Positions 49,119-56,442 of a DNA stretch of 64,000 nt are shown here, in pieces. The stretch's first letter is position 1; each line of letters begins with the position of its first letter. The notes beneath the pieces were generated by a model, which searched no databases, was not told the DNA's origin, and saw nothing but the letters and a program-made list of their open reading frames with translations. Source of the DNA: DASRDE01 sp035938175 (GTDB taxonomy: Bacteria > Vulcanimicrobiota > Vulcanimicrobiia > Vulcanimicrobiales > Vulcanimicrobiaceae); the NCBI GenBank assembly GCA_035938175.1, contig DASZHD010000060.1:1-64000 (forward strand). Direction: 5' to 3'. A program made the position numbers and the translations under genes.

Positions 49119-50184
49119 AGGCGAACTTCGGCGCAGCATCGACGAACCGCAGTCGCTGAGTGCGGATGCGAGGGAGCACCTCGCAACGTGCGCGGAGTGC
49201 GGTGCGCACGCGGCTGCGCTGCAAGCGGACGCGGATAACGCCGCCGAAGCGCTGAGCGGCGGCATCGACGTCAACATTGCCCAGGCGCAGGCCCGCTTCG
49301 AACGCGCCATAGCGGCGCCGAAACGCAGCGCGCGCTGGTACTTGCCCGCCGGACTCGCGGCCGCAGCAGCGTTCGCGCTGGCTCTGGTTTTTACGCCGCT
49401 GGGCGGCTACGCAAATGCGTTTCTGACAATCTTTCAGCCGAAAGAATTCGTTCCGATCGATCTGACGCAAGCCGACTTTACGCGCTTGCGTATTGCGCCG
49501 GACGCGGATCAATTGGGAACGATGCACGTGATCGTCCGGCAGCGCCGCTCGACGTATACCGATCTGCAGACGGCGCGAGTGCATCTCGCATTCGAGCCGC
49601 GCGTTCCGTCCGAAATCCCATCGAGCGTCGGGCGCAGCCGTTCGTATTTCGTCGAGACGCCCGGCGAGTACGCGTACACGTTCAGCGCGTCGAAAGCGCG
49701 GGCGTTTGAAGCGAAATCGCACAAAACACTGCCGCCCATGCCGCCGTCATTGAACGGTACGACTATCCACGTTCGCGTCGGGCAGACGTTCGGCGCACAC
49801 TACGGCGTTGCCGCGCATAACCGGGGCGAGGAAAACCACATGGGGCTGATGGTCGTCGAGATGCAAGTTCCGACGGTTCGATCGACCGGCGCGTCGTTTC
49901 AAGAACTCGAACGGTACATGCTGGCCATGCCCGGCATATCGCCCGATTTGGCCACGCAGCTGCGCGCGCTGGGCGATTTGGAAAACCGCATGCCGGTTCC
50001 GGTGAACGTCTCCAAGCAGAGCGCTCAAACCGTGGACGTCGACGGCGTGCGCGGACTGGCCATCGGCGACAACACGGGGCTAGGCGCCGGCGTCGTGTGG
50101 CAGAAGAATGGAATCGTGTACGGTGTAATGGGCGGAGCGCTCACCATGGATCAGGTGCTGTCGCTCGCAAATGGCTTGCACTAG
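49102..50184 (+). CDS. Anti-sigma factor with large extracytoplasmic domain
   Basis: This 360-residue membrane protein has an N-terminal zinc anti-sigma motif H26-x3-C30-x2-C33 (HLATCAEC) and one transmembrane helix at about 81-101 (LPAGLAAAAAFALALVFTPL). The 250-residue outer domain ends in a DUF4367-like region (VWQKNGIVYGVMGGALTMDQ, VLSLANGL). The latter part looks like a sensor of envelope state or a bound molecule. The GTG at 49102 overlaps the ECF sigma gene, so the pair is made together. Its own stop overlaps the ABC ATPase start by 14 bases. Together this reads as a sensor-regulator unit that turns on an exporter. Confidence 0.85.
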   Translation: MKHFDEGELRRSIDEPQSLSADAREHLATCAECGAHAAALQADADNAAEALSGGIDVNIAQAQARFERAIAAPKRSARWYLPAGLAAAAAFALALVFTPLGGYANAFLTIFQPKEFVPIDLTQADFTRLRIAPDADQLGTMHVIVRQRRSTYTDLQTARVHLAFEPRVPSEIPSSVGRSRSYFVETPGEYAYTFSASKARAFEAKSHKTLPPMPPSLNGTTIHVRVGQTFGAHYGVAAHNRGEENHMGLMVVEMQVPTVRSTGASFQELERYMLAMPGISPDLATQLRALGDLENRMPVPVNVSKQSAQTVDVDGVRGLAIGDNTGLGAGVVWQKNGIVYGVMGGALTMDQVLSLANGLH

Positions 50185-51088
50185 CCTTCCCTACGCAATC
50201 GACGTCCGTCATCTCGCCAAAACGTACGGTGAGACGACGGCGGTAGCCGACGTTTCGCTGCAGGTTGCGCGCGGCGAAATTTTCGGCTTTTTGGGGCCGA
50301 ACGGCGCGGGCAAAACGACGTCGGTAAAAATGCTGGTCGGACTCGTGCGCCCTTCCGGCGGAAACGGAACCGTGCTCGGCGCGCCGCTCGGCGACCGCCG
50401 CGCGCGTGCGAAGTTGGGCTATTTACCCGAGCTGTTCCGGTATCAGGAATGGCTTTCCGCGCGCGAGGTGCTGCGCTTTCATTGCCGTTTGGCGAGCGTG
50501 GCGAAGCCCGGGGCTGCCATTGCTCGCGTGCTGGACGTCGTCGGCCTTTCGCAACGCGCCGACGACCGCGTCGGAACGTACTCCAAAGGCATGCAGCAAC
50601 GCTTGGGTCTTGCGGTGGCGCTGCTTGGAGAGCCGGAGCTCGTCGTGTTGGACGAGCCGACGTCGGCGCTGGACCCGATTGGGCGGCACGACGTCCGCGA
50701 GGTGCTGCGCTCGTTGAAGGCGGCGGGAACCGCGGTATTTTTGAATTCCCATCTGCTGACCGAAGTCGAGCAGGTGTGCGACCGCGTCGCGATCGTTGCG
50801 CGCGGCACCGTCGTGGCGGAAGGCTCGATCGCCGAAATCGTCGGTTTGCAAAGCGCCGTTCGCGTACAAGCCTCCGCTAACGGCAAGCCGCTCGAGCCGG
50901 TCCTCTCGCGGTTCGGTGCTCTTCGCGCCGAAGGCGGCACGTTTATCGTGTCCGGAATCGATCGGGAGAGCGTCCCCGATCTCGTGCAAGCGCTTACGGA
51001 GGCCGGTGCGCGAATCTTCGCGATCGAGCCGTTGTCCGGAACGCTGGAAGAACGGTTTTTACAGATCGCCGGCGGTGCGCAAGAATGA
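50171..51088 (+). CDS. ABC transporter ATP-binding protein
   Basis: This 305-residue ATPase of the drug/antibiotic (ABC-2) exporter type has Walker A GPNGAGKT at 42-49. The signature is YSKGMQQRLGLAVALLG and Walker B is VVLDEPTSALDP. The H-loop is in FLNSHLLTEVEQV. The C-terminal 80 residues (GLQSAVRVQASANGKPLEPV) are the short domain typical of this group. The ATG at 50171 overlaps the anti-sigma stop. It pairs with the permease at 51085 (ATGA overlap). The exported compound is unknown; placement behind an ECF system suggests a role in envelope stress or in resistance to a membrane-active compound. Confidence 0.95.
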   Translation: MACTSLPYAIDVRHLAKTYGETTAVADVSLQVARGEIFGFLGPNGAGKTTSVKMLVGLVRPSGGNGTVLGAPLGDRRARAKLGYLPELFRYQEWLSAREVLRFHCRLASVAKPGAAIARVLDVVGLSQRADDRVGTYSKGMQQRLGLAVALLGEPELVVLDEPTSALDPIGRHDVREVLRSLKAAGTAVFLNSHLLTEVEQVCDRVAIVARGTVVAEGSIAEIVGLQSAVRVQASANGKPLEPVLSRFGALRAEGGTFIVSGIDRESVPDLVQALTEAGARIFAIEPLSGTLEERFLQIAGGAQE

Positions 51089-51933
51089 TCGACATCGCGA
51101 TGCTCACCGTTCGCGAACTGATCCGGCGCCGTTTCGTCATCGCCGCGATCGCCGTCACGCTGCTGCTTGCCGCGCTCACCGCCTGGGGATTCTCGCACAT
51201 GGTGGAGGCGCATAACCGCACCGGGCGATCGCTTTCACGCATTGAGATTCTGGCCGTCTCCGCGATCATGCTGATCTTGATCGCGTATATGTTTAGTTTC
51301 GTGCTCGCGGTCGTCGGCGTCTTCATTGCCGCGCCCAGCGTCGCCAACGACATCGAAAGCGGCGTGCTGCTTCCGGTGCTGACGCGGCCGATCTCGCGCG
51401 CGGCTTTGCTCAGCGGGAAAATTCTCGCGCTCGCAGCGGTGGTGTGCGCGTACGCCGCCTTCGCCGGCCTCTTAGAATTTGCCGTCGTGCGCGCAATAAC
51501 GGGATATCTGCCGCCGCATCCCGCACAGTCGGTGGCCTATCTGTGTTTGCTCGCTGTGTGCATGCTCGTGTTGACCGCGGCGTTGAGCACGCGCCTCTCG
51601 GCCATCGCGAGCAGCATCGTCGCCATCGTGTTCTTCGGCCTGGCGTGGATCGCCGGAATAGCCGGCAGTTTGGGAGCGTTCTACGGCAACGATGCAATAC
51701 GCAACGCCGGGATCATTTCGCAGCTGCTGCTTCCTACCGATGCCATGTGGCGTGAAGCGGTGTACCGTTTGGAGCCCGCCGCGACGCTGGCGCTGGCCGG
51801 ATCGGGGCACGGCTGGCCGGGTCCGTTTTTCGTGCTTTCGCCGCCGCCGCTCGCGACGCTGATGTGGACGATCGCGTGGATTATCGTGGTGTACGCGATG
51901 GCAGTGCGCAGTTTCGCGCTGCGCGATTTATAA
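51085..51933 (+). CDS. ABC-2 type membrane permease
   Basis: This 282-residue inner-membrane protein has about six helices: RRRFVIAAIAVTLLLAALTA, the run AVSAIMLILIAYMFSFVLAV, ILALAAVVCAYAAFAGLLEF, then AYLCLLAVCMLVLTAALS, IASSIVAIVFFGLAWIAGIA and a last one near WTIAWIIVVYAMA. The loop after helix two reads SVANDIESGVLLPVLTRPIS, the coupling-helix segment typical of ABC-2 permeases. It overlaps the ATPase gene as ATGA and ends the operon. A convergent pth begins nine bases after its stop. The substrate is unknown. Confidence 0.92.
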   Translation: MIDIAMLTVRELIRRRFVIAAIAVTLLLAALTAWGFSHMVEAHNRTGRSLSRIEILAVSAIMLILIAYMFSFVLAVVGVFIAAPSVANDIESGVLLPVLTRPISRAALLSGKILALAAVVCAYAAFAGLLEFAVVRAITGYLPPHPAQSVAYLCLLAVCMLVLTAALSTRLSAIASSIVAIVFFGLAWIAGIAGSLGAFYGNDAIRNAGIISQLLLPTDAMWREAVYRLEPAATLALAGSGHGWPGPFFVLSPPPLATLMWTIAWIIVVYAMAVRSFALRDL

Positions 51934-51941
51934 GCAAACCG

Positions 51942-52508
51942 TCAGCGATCTTTATCGGGGTCCCACGTGTTGATCGCGCGCATCGCCGCGTCCGTTCCCT
52001 CGTTCAGCCAAATCTCCACCGCGTCCGCGACCGCGCCGACGATCTTCGGCAGCGCCTCGCGTTCTTCAGGTAAAAAGGGACTGAGCACGTGATCGATGCT
52101 GTCGTTCTCCGGACGTCCGACCCCGATTCGGATGCGCGGGAAACCTTCGCCGATCGTTGCGATGATCGATCGCATGCCGTTGTGACCGCCGTGTCCGCCG
52201 AACGGACGCATGCGGATTTTTCCGAACGGCAGATCCATATCGTCGTACGCGACGAGCAGCGACTCCGGCGGCGTGCGGTACCACGCCGCAATCAGGCGCA
52301 GCGGCACGCCGCTGTTGTTCATGTACGTCTGCGGCTGCACCAAAACGAGTTTGCGACCGGAGTCGTACGCCTGCCGCGCGCCGTCTTTGGTTTTCCACGA
52401 CGAAATGGAAAAACGCCGCGCCACCTCGTCGACGATCAGAAAGCCGGCGTTGTGGCGCGTGCGTTCGTACTCTTTTCCGGGATTGCCGAGTCCGGCGACG
52501 ATTCGCAC
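51942..52508 (-). CDS. pth: Peptidyl-tRNA hydrolase
   Basis: This 188-residue enzyme releases peptides from peptidyl-tRNA that has dropped off ribosomes. The family start RIVAGLGNPGKEYERTRHNA contains N9 and the catalytic H19. QPQTYMNNSG supplies the second conserved Asn, and DDMDLPFGKIRMRPFGGHGG is the typical middle with the Asp-His relay. It starts at a GTG (52508). It is the last gene of prs-rplY-pth, a widely kept translation and nucleotide operon. Its end lies nine bases from the stop of the convergent ABC permease. Confidence 0.97.
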   Translation of the reverse strand: MRIVAGLGNPGKEYERTRHNAGFLIVDEVARRFSISSWKTKDGARQAYDSGRKLVLVQPQTYMNNSGVPLRLIAAWYRTPPESLLVAYDDMDLPFGKIRMRPFGGHGGHNGMRSIIATIGEGFPRIRIGVGRPENDSIDHVLSPFLPEEREALPKIVGAVADAVEIWLNEGTDAAMRAINTWDPDKDR

Positions 52509-52531
52509 GGGCTCGGCGGCGCGGGTAAACC

Positions 52532-53182
52532 CTATTCCGGCGCTCCTTCAGGCGGCTGACCGACCAGCTCGGGCTGCGTCTGTTCCATCGATGCGCCGAG
52601 TTCCGCTTCCTCGAGCGCGCGCGCGGTCTTTGACGATTCCACCGTGATCACGAGCGTGTCGGCAGGCGTCACCATCCTGAAACCATCGGGGAGTTTTACT
52701 TCGCCCGCGGTGACGTGCTGGTGAATGCCGAGGTCGGTAACGTCGATTTCCAAGTGATCCGGCAGTTTGTCTGCCGGCCCTTCGACTTCGAGATCGTGCA
52801 GCACGACGTCCATGACGCCGCCGAAGTTGCGCACGCCGTCCGCCGTGCCGGTCGTCGTTACCGGCAGTTTGGCGTGAACCGTCTCGTGCGCGGAGACGCG
52901 CTGCAAATCGACGTGAATCGCGCGGCGGGAGACCGGATCGATTTGGACGTCGCGCACGAGCGCCGTATCGAATCCTTTGCCGTCGATCTTCAATTGAACC
53001 AGGGTCGTGCGTCCGCCGTGCGCCAGCAGGTCCTCGAGCGCGCGCCGTTCTACGGCGATCGATTCCGACGAGCCGTGTCCGTAGACGACGCCCGGAACCT
53101 TGCCTTCGCGCCGCAGCGCGTGCGATTTTGTCGTTCCATGCCCTTCGCGGCGTTCGATGACCAGTGAAAGTTTTTGTGCCAT
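52532..53182 (-). CDS. rplY: 50S ribosomal protein L25/general stress protein Ctc
   Basis: This 216-residue long form of L25 (TL5/Ctc type) binds 5S rRNA. The N-terminal L25 domain (1-95) has SLVIERREGHGTTKSHALRR and VPGVVYGHGSSES. The C-terminal TL5 beta domain (about 100-190) has HVDLQRVSAHETVHAKLPVT and GVMDVVLHDLEVEGPADKLP. It ends in an acidic, Glu-rich tail (SMEQTQPELVGQPPEGAPE). It lies between prs and pth with short gaps, the order seen in Firmicutes (prs-ctc-pth). It is expressed from the prs promoter. Confidence 0.97.
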   Translation of the reverse strand: MAQKLSLVIERREGHGTTKSHALRREGKVPGVVYGHGSSESIAVERRALEDLLAHGGRTTLVQLKIDGKGFDTALVRDVQIDPVSRRAIHVDLQRVSAHETVHAKLPVTTTGTADGVRNFGGVMDVVLHDLEVEGPADKLPDHLEIDVTDLGIHQHVTAGEVKLPDGFRMVTPADTLVITVESSKTARALEEAELGASMEQTQPELVGQPPEGAPE

Positions 53183-53196
53183 AGTCGTTTCCTCGC

Positions 53197-54222
53197 TTAA
53201 GAAACCACGACCGGTTCGGGAACCAGCGGCGGTCTATCGCTCATTTTTTTTTGCTCCCCGTCGTCCGTGAACAGCTCGGAAACGGAGCGGTTGGTAGTGA
53301 TGCGGATGATCGCATCCGCGAATGTCTGCGCGATTGAAAGTTGTACGAATTTCGGATGTTCGCTGACGTCGGCGAATGGGATCGTGTTCGTCACGACGAT
53401 GCGCTGAATTGCCGAATTCTCGAGCACCGAAATTGCCTCGCCGGCGAAGATGCCGTGAGAGGCAACCGTGTACACTTGTTTGGCTCCGCGCGCCAGAATC
53501 GCTTCGGCCGCCTTTGCCAGCGTGCCGCCGGTGGAGATCATGTCGTCGACCACGACGGCGACGCGTCCCGCGACGTCACCGACGATGTCCGTGACCTCGG
53601 AGACGTCGGGCTCGGGCCGGCGCTTGAAGACGATTGCCAGCGAGGCGCCGAGACGCTTGGCAAAAAGTTCGGCGCGATGCACGCCGCCCGCGTCCGGGGA
53701 CACGACGACGATCCGATCCTCGGCGAGTCCTTCCTTCTTCAAATAGTTGCACAGCGTCGGCATCGCCATCAGGTTGTCGACCGGGCCGTCGAAGAATCCC
53801 TGAATTTGCGCGGCGTGCAAGTCCATCGTCACCATGCGCTTGGCGCCGGCAACCTTGAGCATATTCGCGACGACCTTGGCCGAAATCGGTTCGCGGCCCG
53901 TCGTCTTCTTGTCTTGCTTCGCGTATCCGTAATACGGAATGACGGCCGTAATGCGCGCCGCCGACGCGCGTTTGAGCGCGTCGATCATCAGCAGCAGTTC
54001 CATCATCGAATCGTTCACGCCGTTGCCGTTGGGCGCTTTGCACAGCGATTGGACGACGAACACTTCGGAGCCGCGCACGTTCTCTTGGATCTGCACGCGC
54101 GTCTCTTCGTTCTTAAACTTCGAAACGAGCGCTTTGCCCACGTGCAGCTTCAAGCGCTTGGCAATCTCCTCGGCCAACGCAACGTTTGAGTTGCCGCTAA
54201 AGATCAACGGATTTTGGCTCAA
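53197..54222 (-). CDS. prs: Ribose-phosphate pyrophosphokinase
   Basis: This enzyme of about 341 residues makes PRPP from ribose-5-phosphate and ATP for purine, pyrimidine, His and Trp synthesis. The N-terminus LIFSGNSNVALAEEIAKRLK is canonical. Other family parts are YYGYAKQDKKTTGREPISAK, TMDLHAAQIQGFFDGPVDNL, and the PRPP loop VVVVDDMISTGGT. TTG 54222 is chosen: GGAG lies eight bases upstream and SQNPLIFSG is the right beginning. A longer frame to 54348 runs into the divergent uvrB region. The C-terminus is about 20 residues longer than usual (ELFTDDGEQKKMSDRPPL). It is the first gene of prs-rplY-pth. Confidence 0.96.
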   Translation of the reverse strand: MSQNPLIFSGNSNVALAEEIAKRLKLHVGKALVSKFKNEETRVQIQENVRGSEVFVVQSLCKAPNGNGVNDSMMELLLMIDALKRASAARITAVIPYYGYAKQDKKTTGREPISAKVVANMLKVAGAKRMVTMDLHAAQIQGFFDGPVDNLMAMPTLCNYLKKEGLAEDRIVVVSPDAGGVHRAELFAKRLGASLAIVFKRRPEPDVSEVTDIVGDVAGRVAVVVDDMISTGGTLAKAAEAILARGAKQVYTVASHGIFAGEAISVLENSAIQRIVVTNTIPFADVSEHPKFVQLSIAQTFADAIIRITTNRSVSELFTDDGEQKKMSDRPPLVPEPVVVS

Positions 54223-54341
54223 CAGGTGTTCTCCAAGGGCGGGCGGGCGCAGCTCTCCAGTTCCCGCGCCCGGCATCCCAACCCTCGCCCCGCCCGCAAC
54301 CAGAAGCGGCATCACCCCTGTCGAAAGGGCGGAGTAGCGCA

Positions 54342-56387
54342 ATGGCACAGAAATTTCAGCTCGTTACCCCCTTTCAACTTGCCGGCGACCAGCCGAAGGC
54401 CACGTCCGCCTTGGCCGACGGCGTACGCCGCGGAGACCGAGCCCAGACGCTTTTGGGAGTGACCGGCAGCGGCAAGACGCTTGCCATGGCGCGAGTGATC
54501 GAGCTCGTGCAAAAGCCCACGCTCGTGTTGTGCCATAACAAGACGCTGGCGGCGCAGCTCTGCGCCGAGTTCCGCGAATTCTTTCCGGACAACGCGGTCG
54601 AGTACTTCGTTTCGTACTTCGACTACTATCAGCCCGAAGCGTACATCGCCCACACCGACACGTATATCGAGAAAGACAGTTCGATCAACGACGAGATCGA
54701 ACGGCTGCGCCACTCGGCCACGCAGTCGCTGATTACGCGCCGCGATACGCTGATCGTGGCGTCCGTCTCGTGTATTTACGGCTTGGGATCGCCGTCGGAT
54801 TACTTGGAGATGTCGGTAAAGCTGGCGCTCGGCGACGAAATGGACCGCGACGCGCTGTTGCGCAAACTGGTCGACATGCAGTACCGGCGCAACGATTTGA
54901 ACTTGGTCCGCGGGACGTTCCGGGTGCGCGGCGATACGCTGGAGTTCGTCGGCGTCGATGAAGAGCTCGTGCACCGTATCGAATTTTTCGGGGACCAGAT
55001 CGACGCGATCAACGTCGTGAACATCATGACCGGGGAGTACGTCGAGAGCAAGGACAAGCTGCAAATCTTCCCGGCCAAGCATTTTATCACGCCGGACGAA
55101 AAGCTGCGCCGCGCCGTGCAGTCCATCGAAGAAGAGCTGGAAGAGCGCCTGCGCTTTTTCAAAGAAAACGGAAAGCTGCTCGAAGCCCAGCGTTTGGAGA
55201 TGCGCACGCGGTACGACCTGGACATGCTTCGGGAAGTCGGCTACTGCAACGGAATCGAGAACTATTCGCGGCATCTCACCGGCCGCGAGCCCGGCTCGAC
55301 CCCCTGGTGCCTGCTGGATTTCTTTCCGAAGGACTGGATGGTGTTCGTCGACGAGTCGCACGTGACGCTTCCGCAGGTCCACGCGATGTACGGCGGCGAT
55401 CGCTCGCGCAAACTCTCGCTGGTCGAGCACGGCTTTCGGCTTCCGAGCGCGCTGGACAACCGCCCGTTGACGTACGACGAATTCGACGAGCACGTAAACC
55501 AAATCATCTACGTCTCCGCTACGCCGGCCACGTACGAGATGGATCGCAGCACGCAAGTCGTCGAGATGATCATTCGCCCGACGGGCCTGGTGGATCCCGA
55601 AGTCGACGTGCGTCCGACGCGCAATCAGGTCGACGACTTGATGGAAGAGATCCGCCAGCGCGTCGAGCGCAAGGAGCGCGTGCTGGTAACGACGCTCACC
55701 AAGAAGATGGCTGAAGATCTCACCGACTTCCTGATCGAGATGAACTTCAAAGTGCGGTATCTGCACAGCGAGGTGGATACGCTCGAACGCGTCGCAATTT
55801 TGCGCGACTTGCGCCTGGGCGTTTTCGACGTGCTGGTCGGGATCAATCTGCTGCGCGAAGGTTTGGACTTGCCGGAGGTCTCGCTGGTCGGCATCTTGGA
55901 TGCCGACAAAGAAGGCTATCTGCGAAGCGGGACGTCGCTCATCCAAACGATTGGCCGTGCCGCCAGGCACGTCGAAGGCAAAGTGGTCATGTATGCGGAC
56001 GTCGTTACCGAGTCGATGGCGCGCGCCATCGGCGAAACGCGCCGCCGCCGCGAGTTGCAAGTGGCATACAACAAGGAGCACGGCATCGAACCGCGGTCGG
56101 TTCGAAAAGAGATCCGCGATATTTTGGCGATGGTCGGCGCCAACGAGGAGACGAGAGCGGACATCCGCCGCGAGAAGCTTCCGCGCGACATCGCGATGAA
56201 GATGGCCGCCGACCTGGAGCGCAAGATGCGCGAGTACGCGGCGAACTTGGAATTCGAAAAGGCGGCGGCGCTGCGCGACGAGCTGATCGACTTACGCAAG
56301 CAGATCGGCGGCAACGAGTCGCTGCTGTTCCAAGGCAAGGCGCCCAAGATCTTCGAGCACGCGCTCAAGGAATTGGTAGAAAGCTAG
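54342..56387 (+). CDS. uvrB: UvrABC excision nuclease subunit B
   Basis: This 681-residue central helicase-like subunit of nucleotide excision repair loads onto damaged DNA with UvrA. Walker A is LGVTGSGKTLAMA (38-50). The beta-hairpin that clamps DNA is in VEYFVSYFDYYQPEAYIAHT. Helicase motifs include DESHVTLPQV (DE-x-H type), VSATPATYE and QTIGRAARHVEGKV. A C-terminal UVR coiled coil (about 635-670: LERKMREYAANLEFEKAAAL) binds UvrC or UvrA. The gene is divergent from prs with 119 bases between. uvrA lies 4.5 kb downstream on the same strand, separated by four unrelated genes. Confidence 0.98.
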   Translation: MAQKFQLVTPFQLAGDQPKATSALADGVRRGDRAQTLLGVTGSGKTLAMARVIELVQKPTLVLCHNKTLAAQLCAEFREFFPDNAVEYFVSYFDYYQPEAYIAHTDTYIEKDSSINDEIERLRHSATQSLITRRDTLIVASVSCIYGLGSPSDYLEMSVKLALGDEMDRDALLRKLVDMQYRRNDLNLVRGTFRVRGDTLEFVGVDEELVHRIEFFGDQIDAINVVNIMTGEYVESKDKLQIFPAKHFITPDEKLRRAVQSIEEELEERLRFFKENGKLLEAQRLEMRTRYDLDMLREVGYCNGIENYSRHLTGREPGSTPWCLLDFFPKDWMVFVDESHVTLPQVHAMYGGDRSRKLSLVEHGFRLPSALDNRPLTYDEFDEHVNQIIYVSATPATYEMDRSTQVVEMIIRPTGLVDPEVDVRPTRNQVDDLMEEIRQRVERKERVLVTTLTKKMAEDLTDFLIEMNFKVRYLHSEVDTLERVAILRDLRLGVFDVLVGINLLREGLDLPEVSLVGILDADKEGYLRSGTSLIQTIGRAARHVEGKVVMYADVVTESMARAIGETRRRRELQVAYNKEHGIEPRSVRKEIRDILAMVGANEETRADIRREKLPRDIAMKMAADLERKMREYAANLEFEKAAALRDELIDLRKQIGGNESLLFQGKAPKIFEHALKELVES

Positions 56388-56442
56388 CCCGAGCGCGCTC
56401 GCGTCACAAGAAAATGGGCGCCGTCATCGAACCCCGGAAACC

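Noticed and set aside
54223..54348. 42-residue N-terminal extension of prs
   Set aside because: PRPP synthase normally begins at SQNPLIFSG-type sequence. The extension is GC-rich intergenic sequence overlapping the uvrB start.
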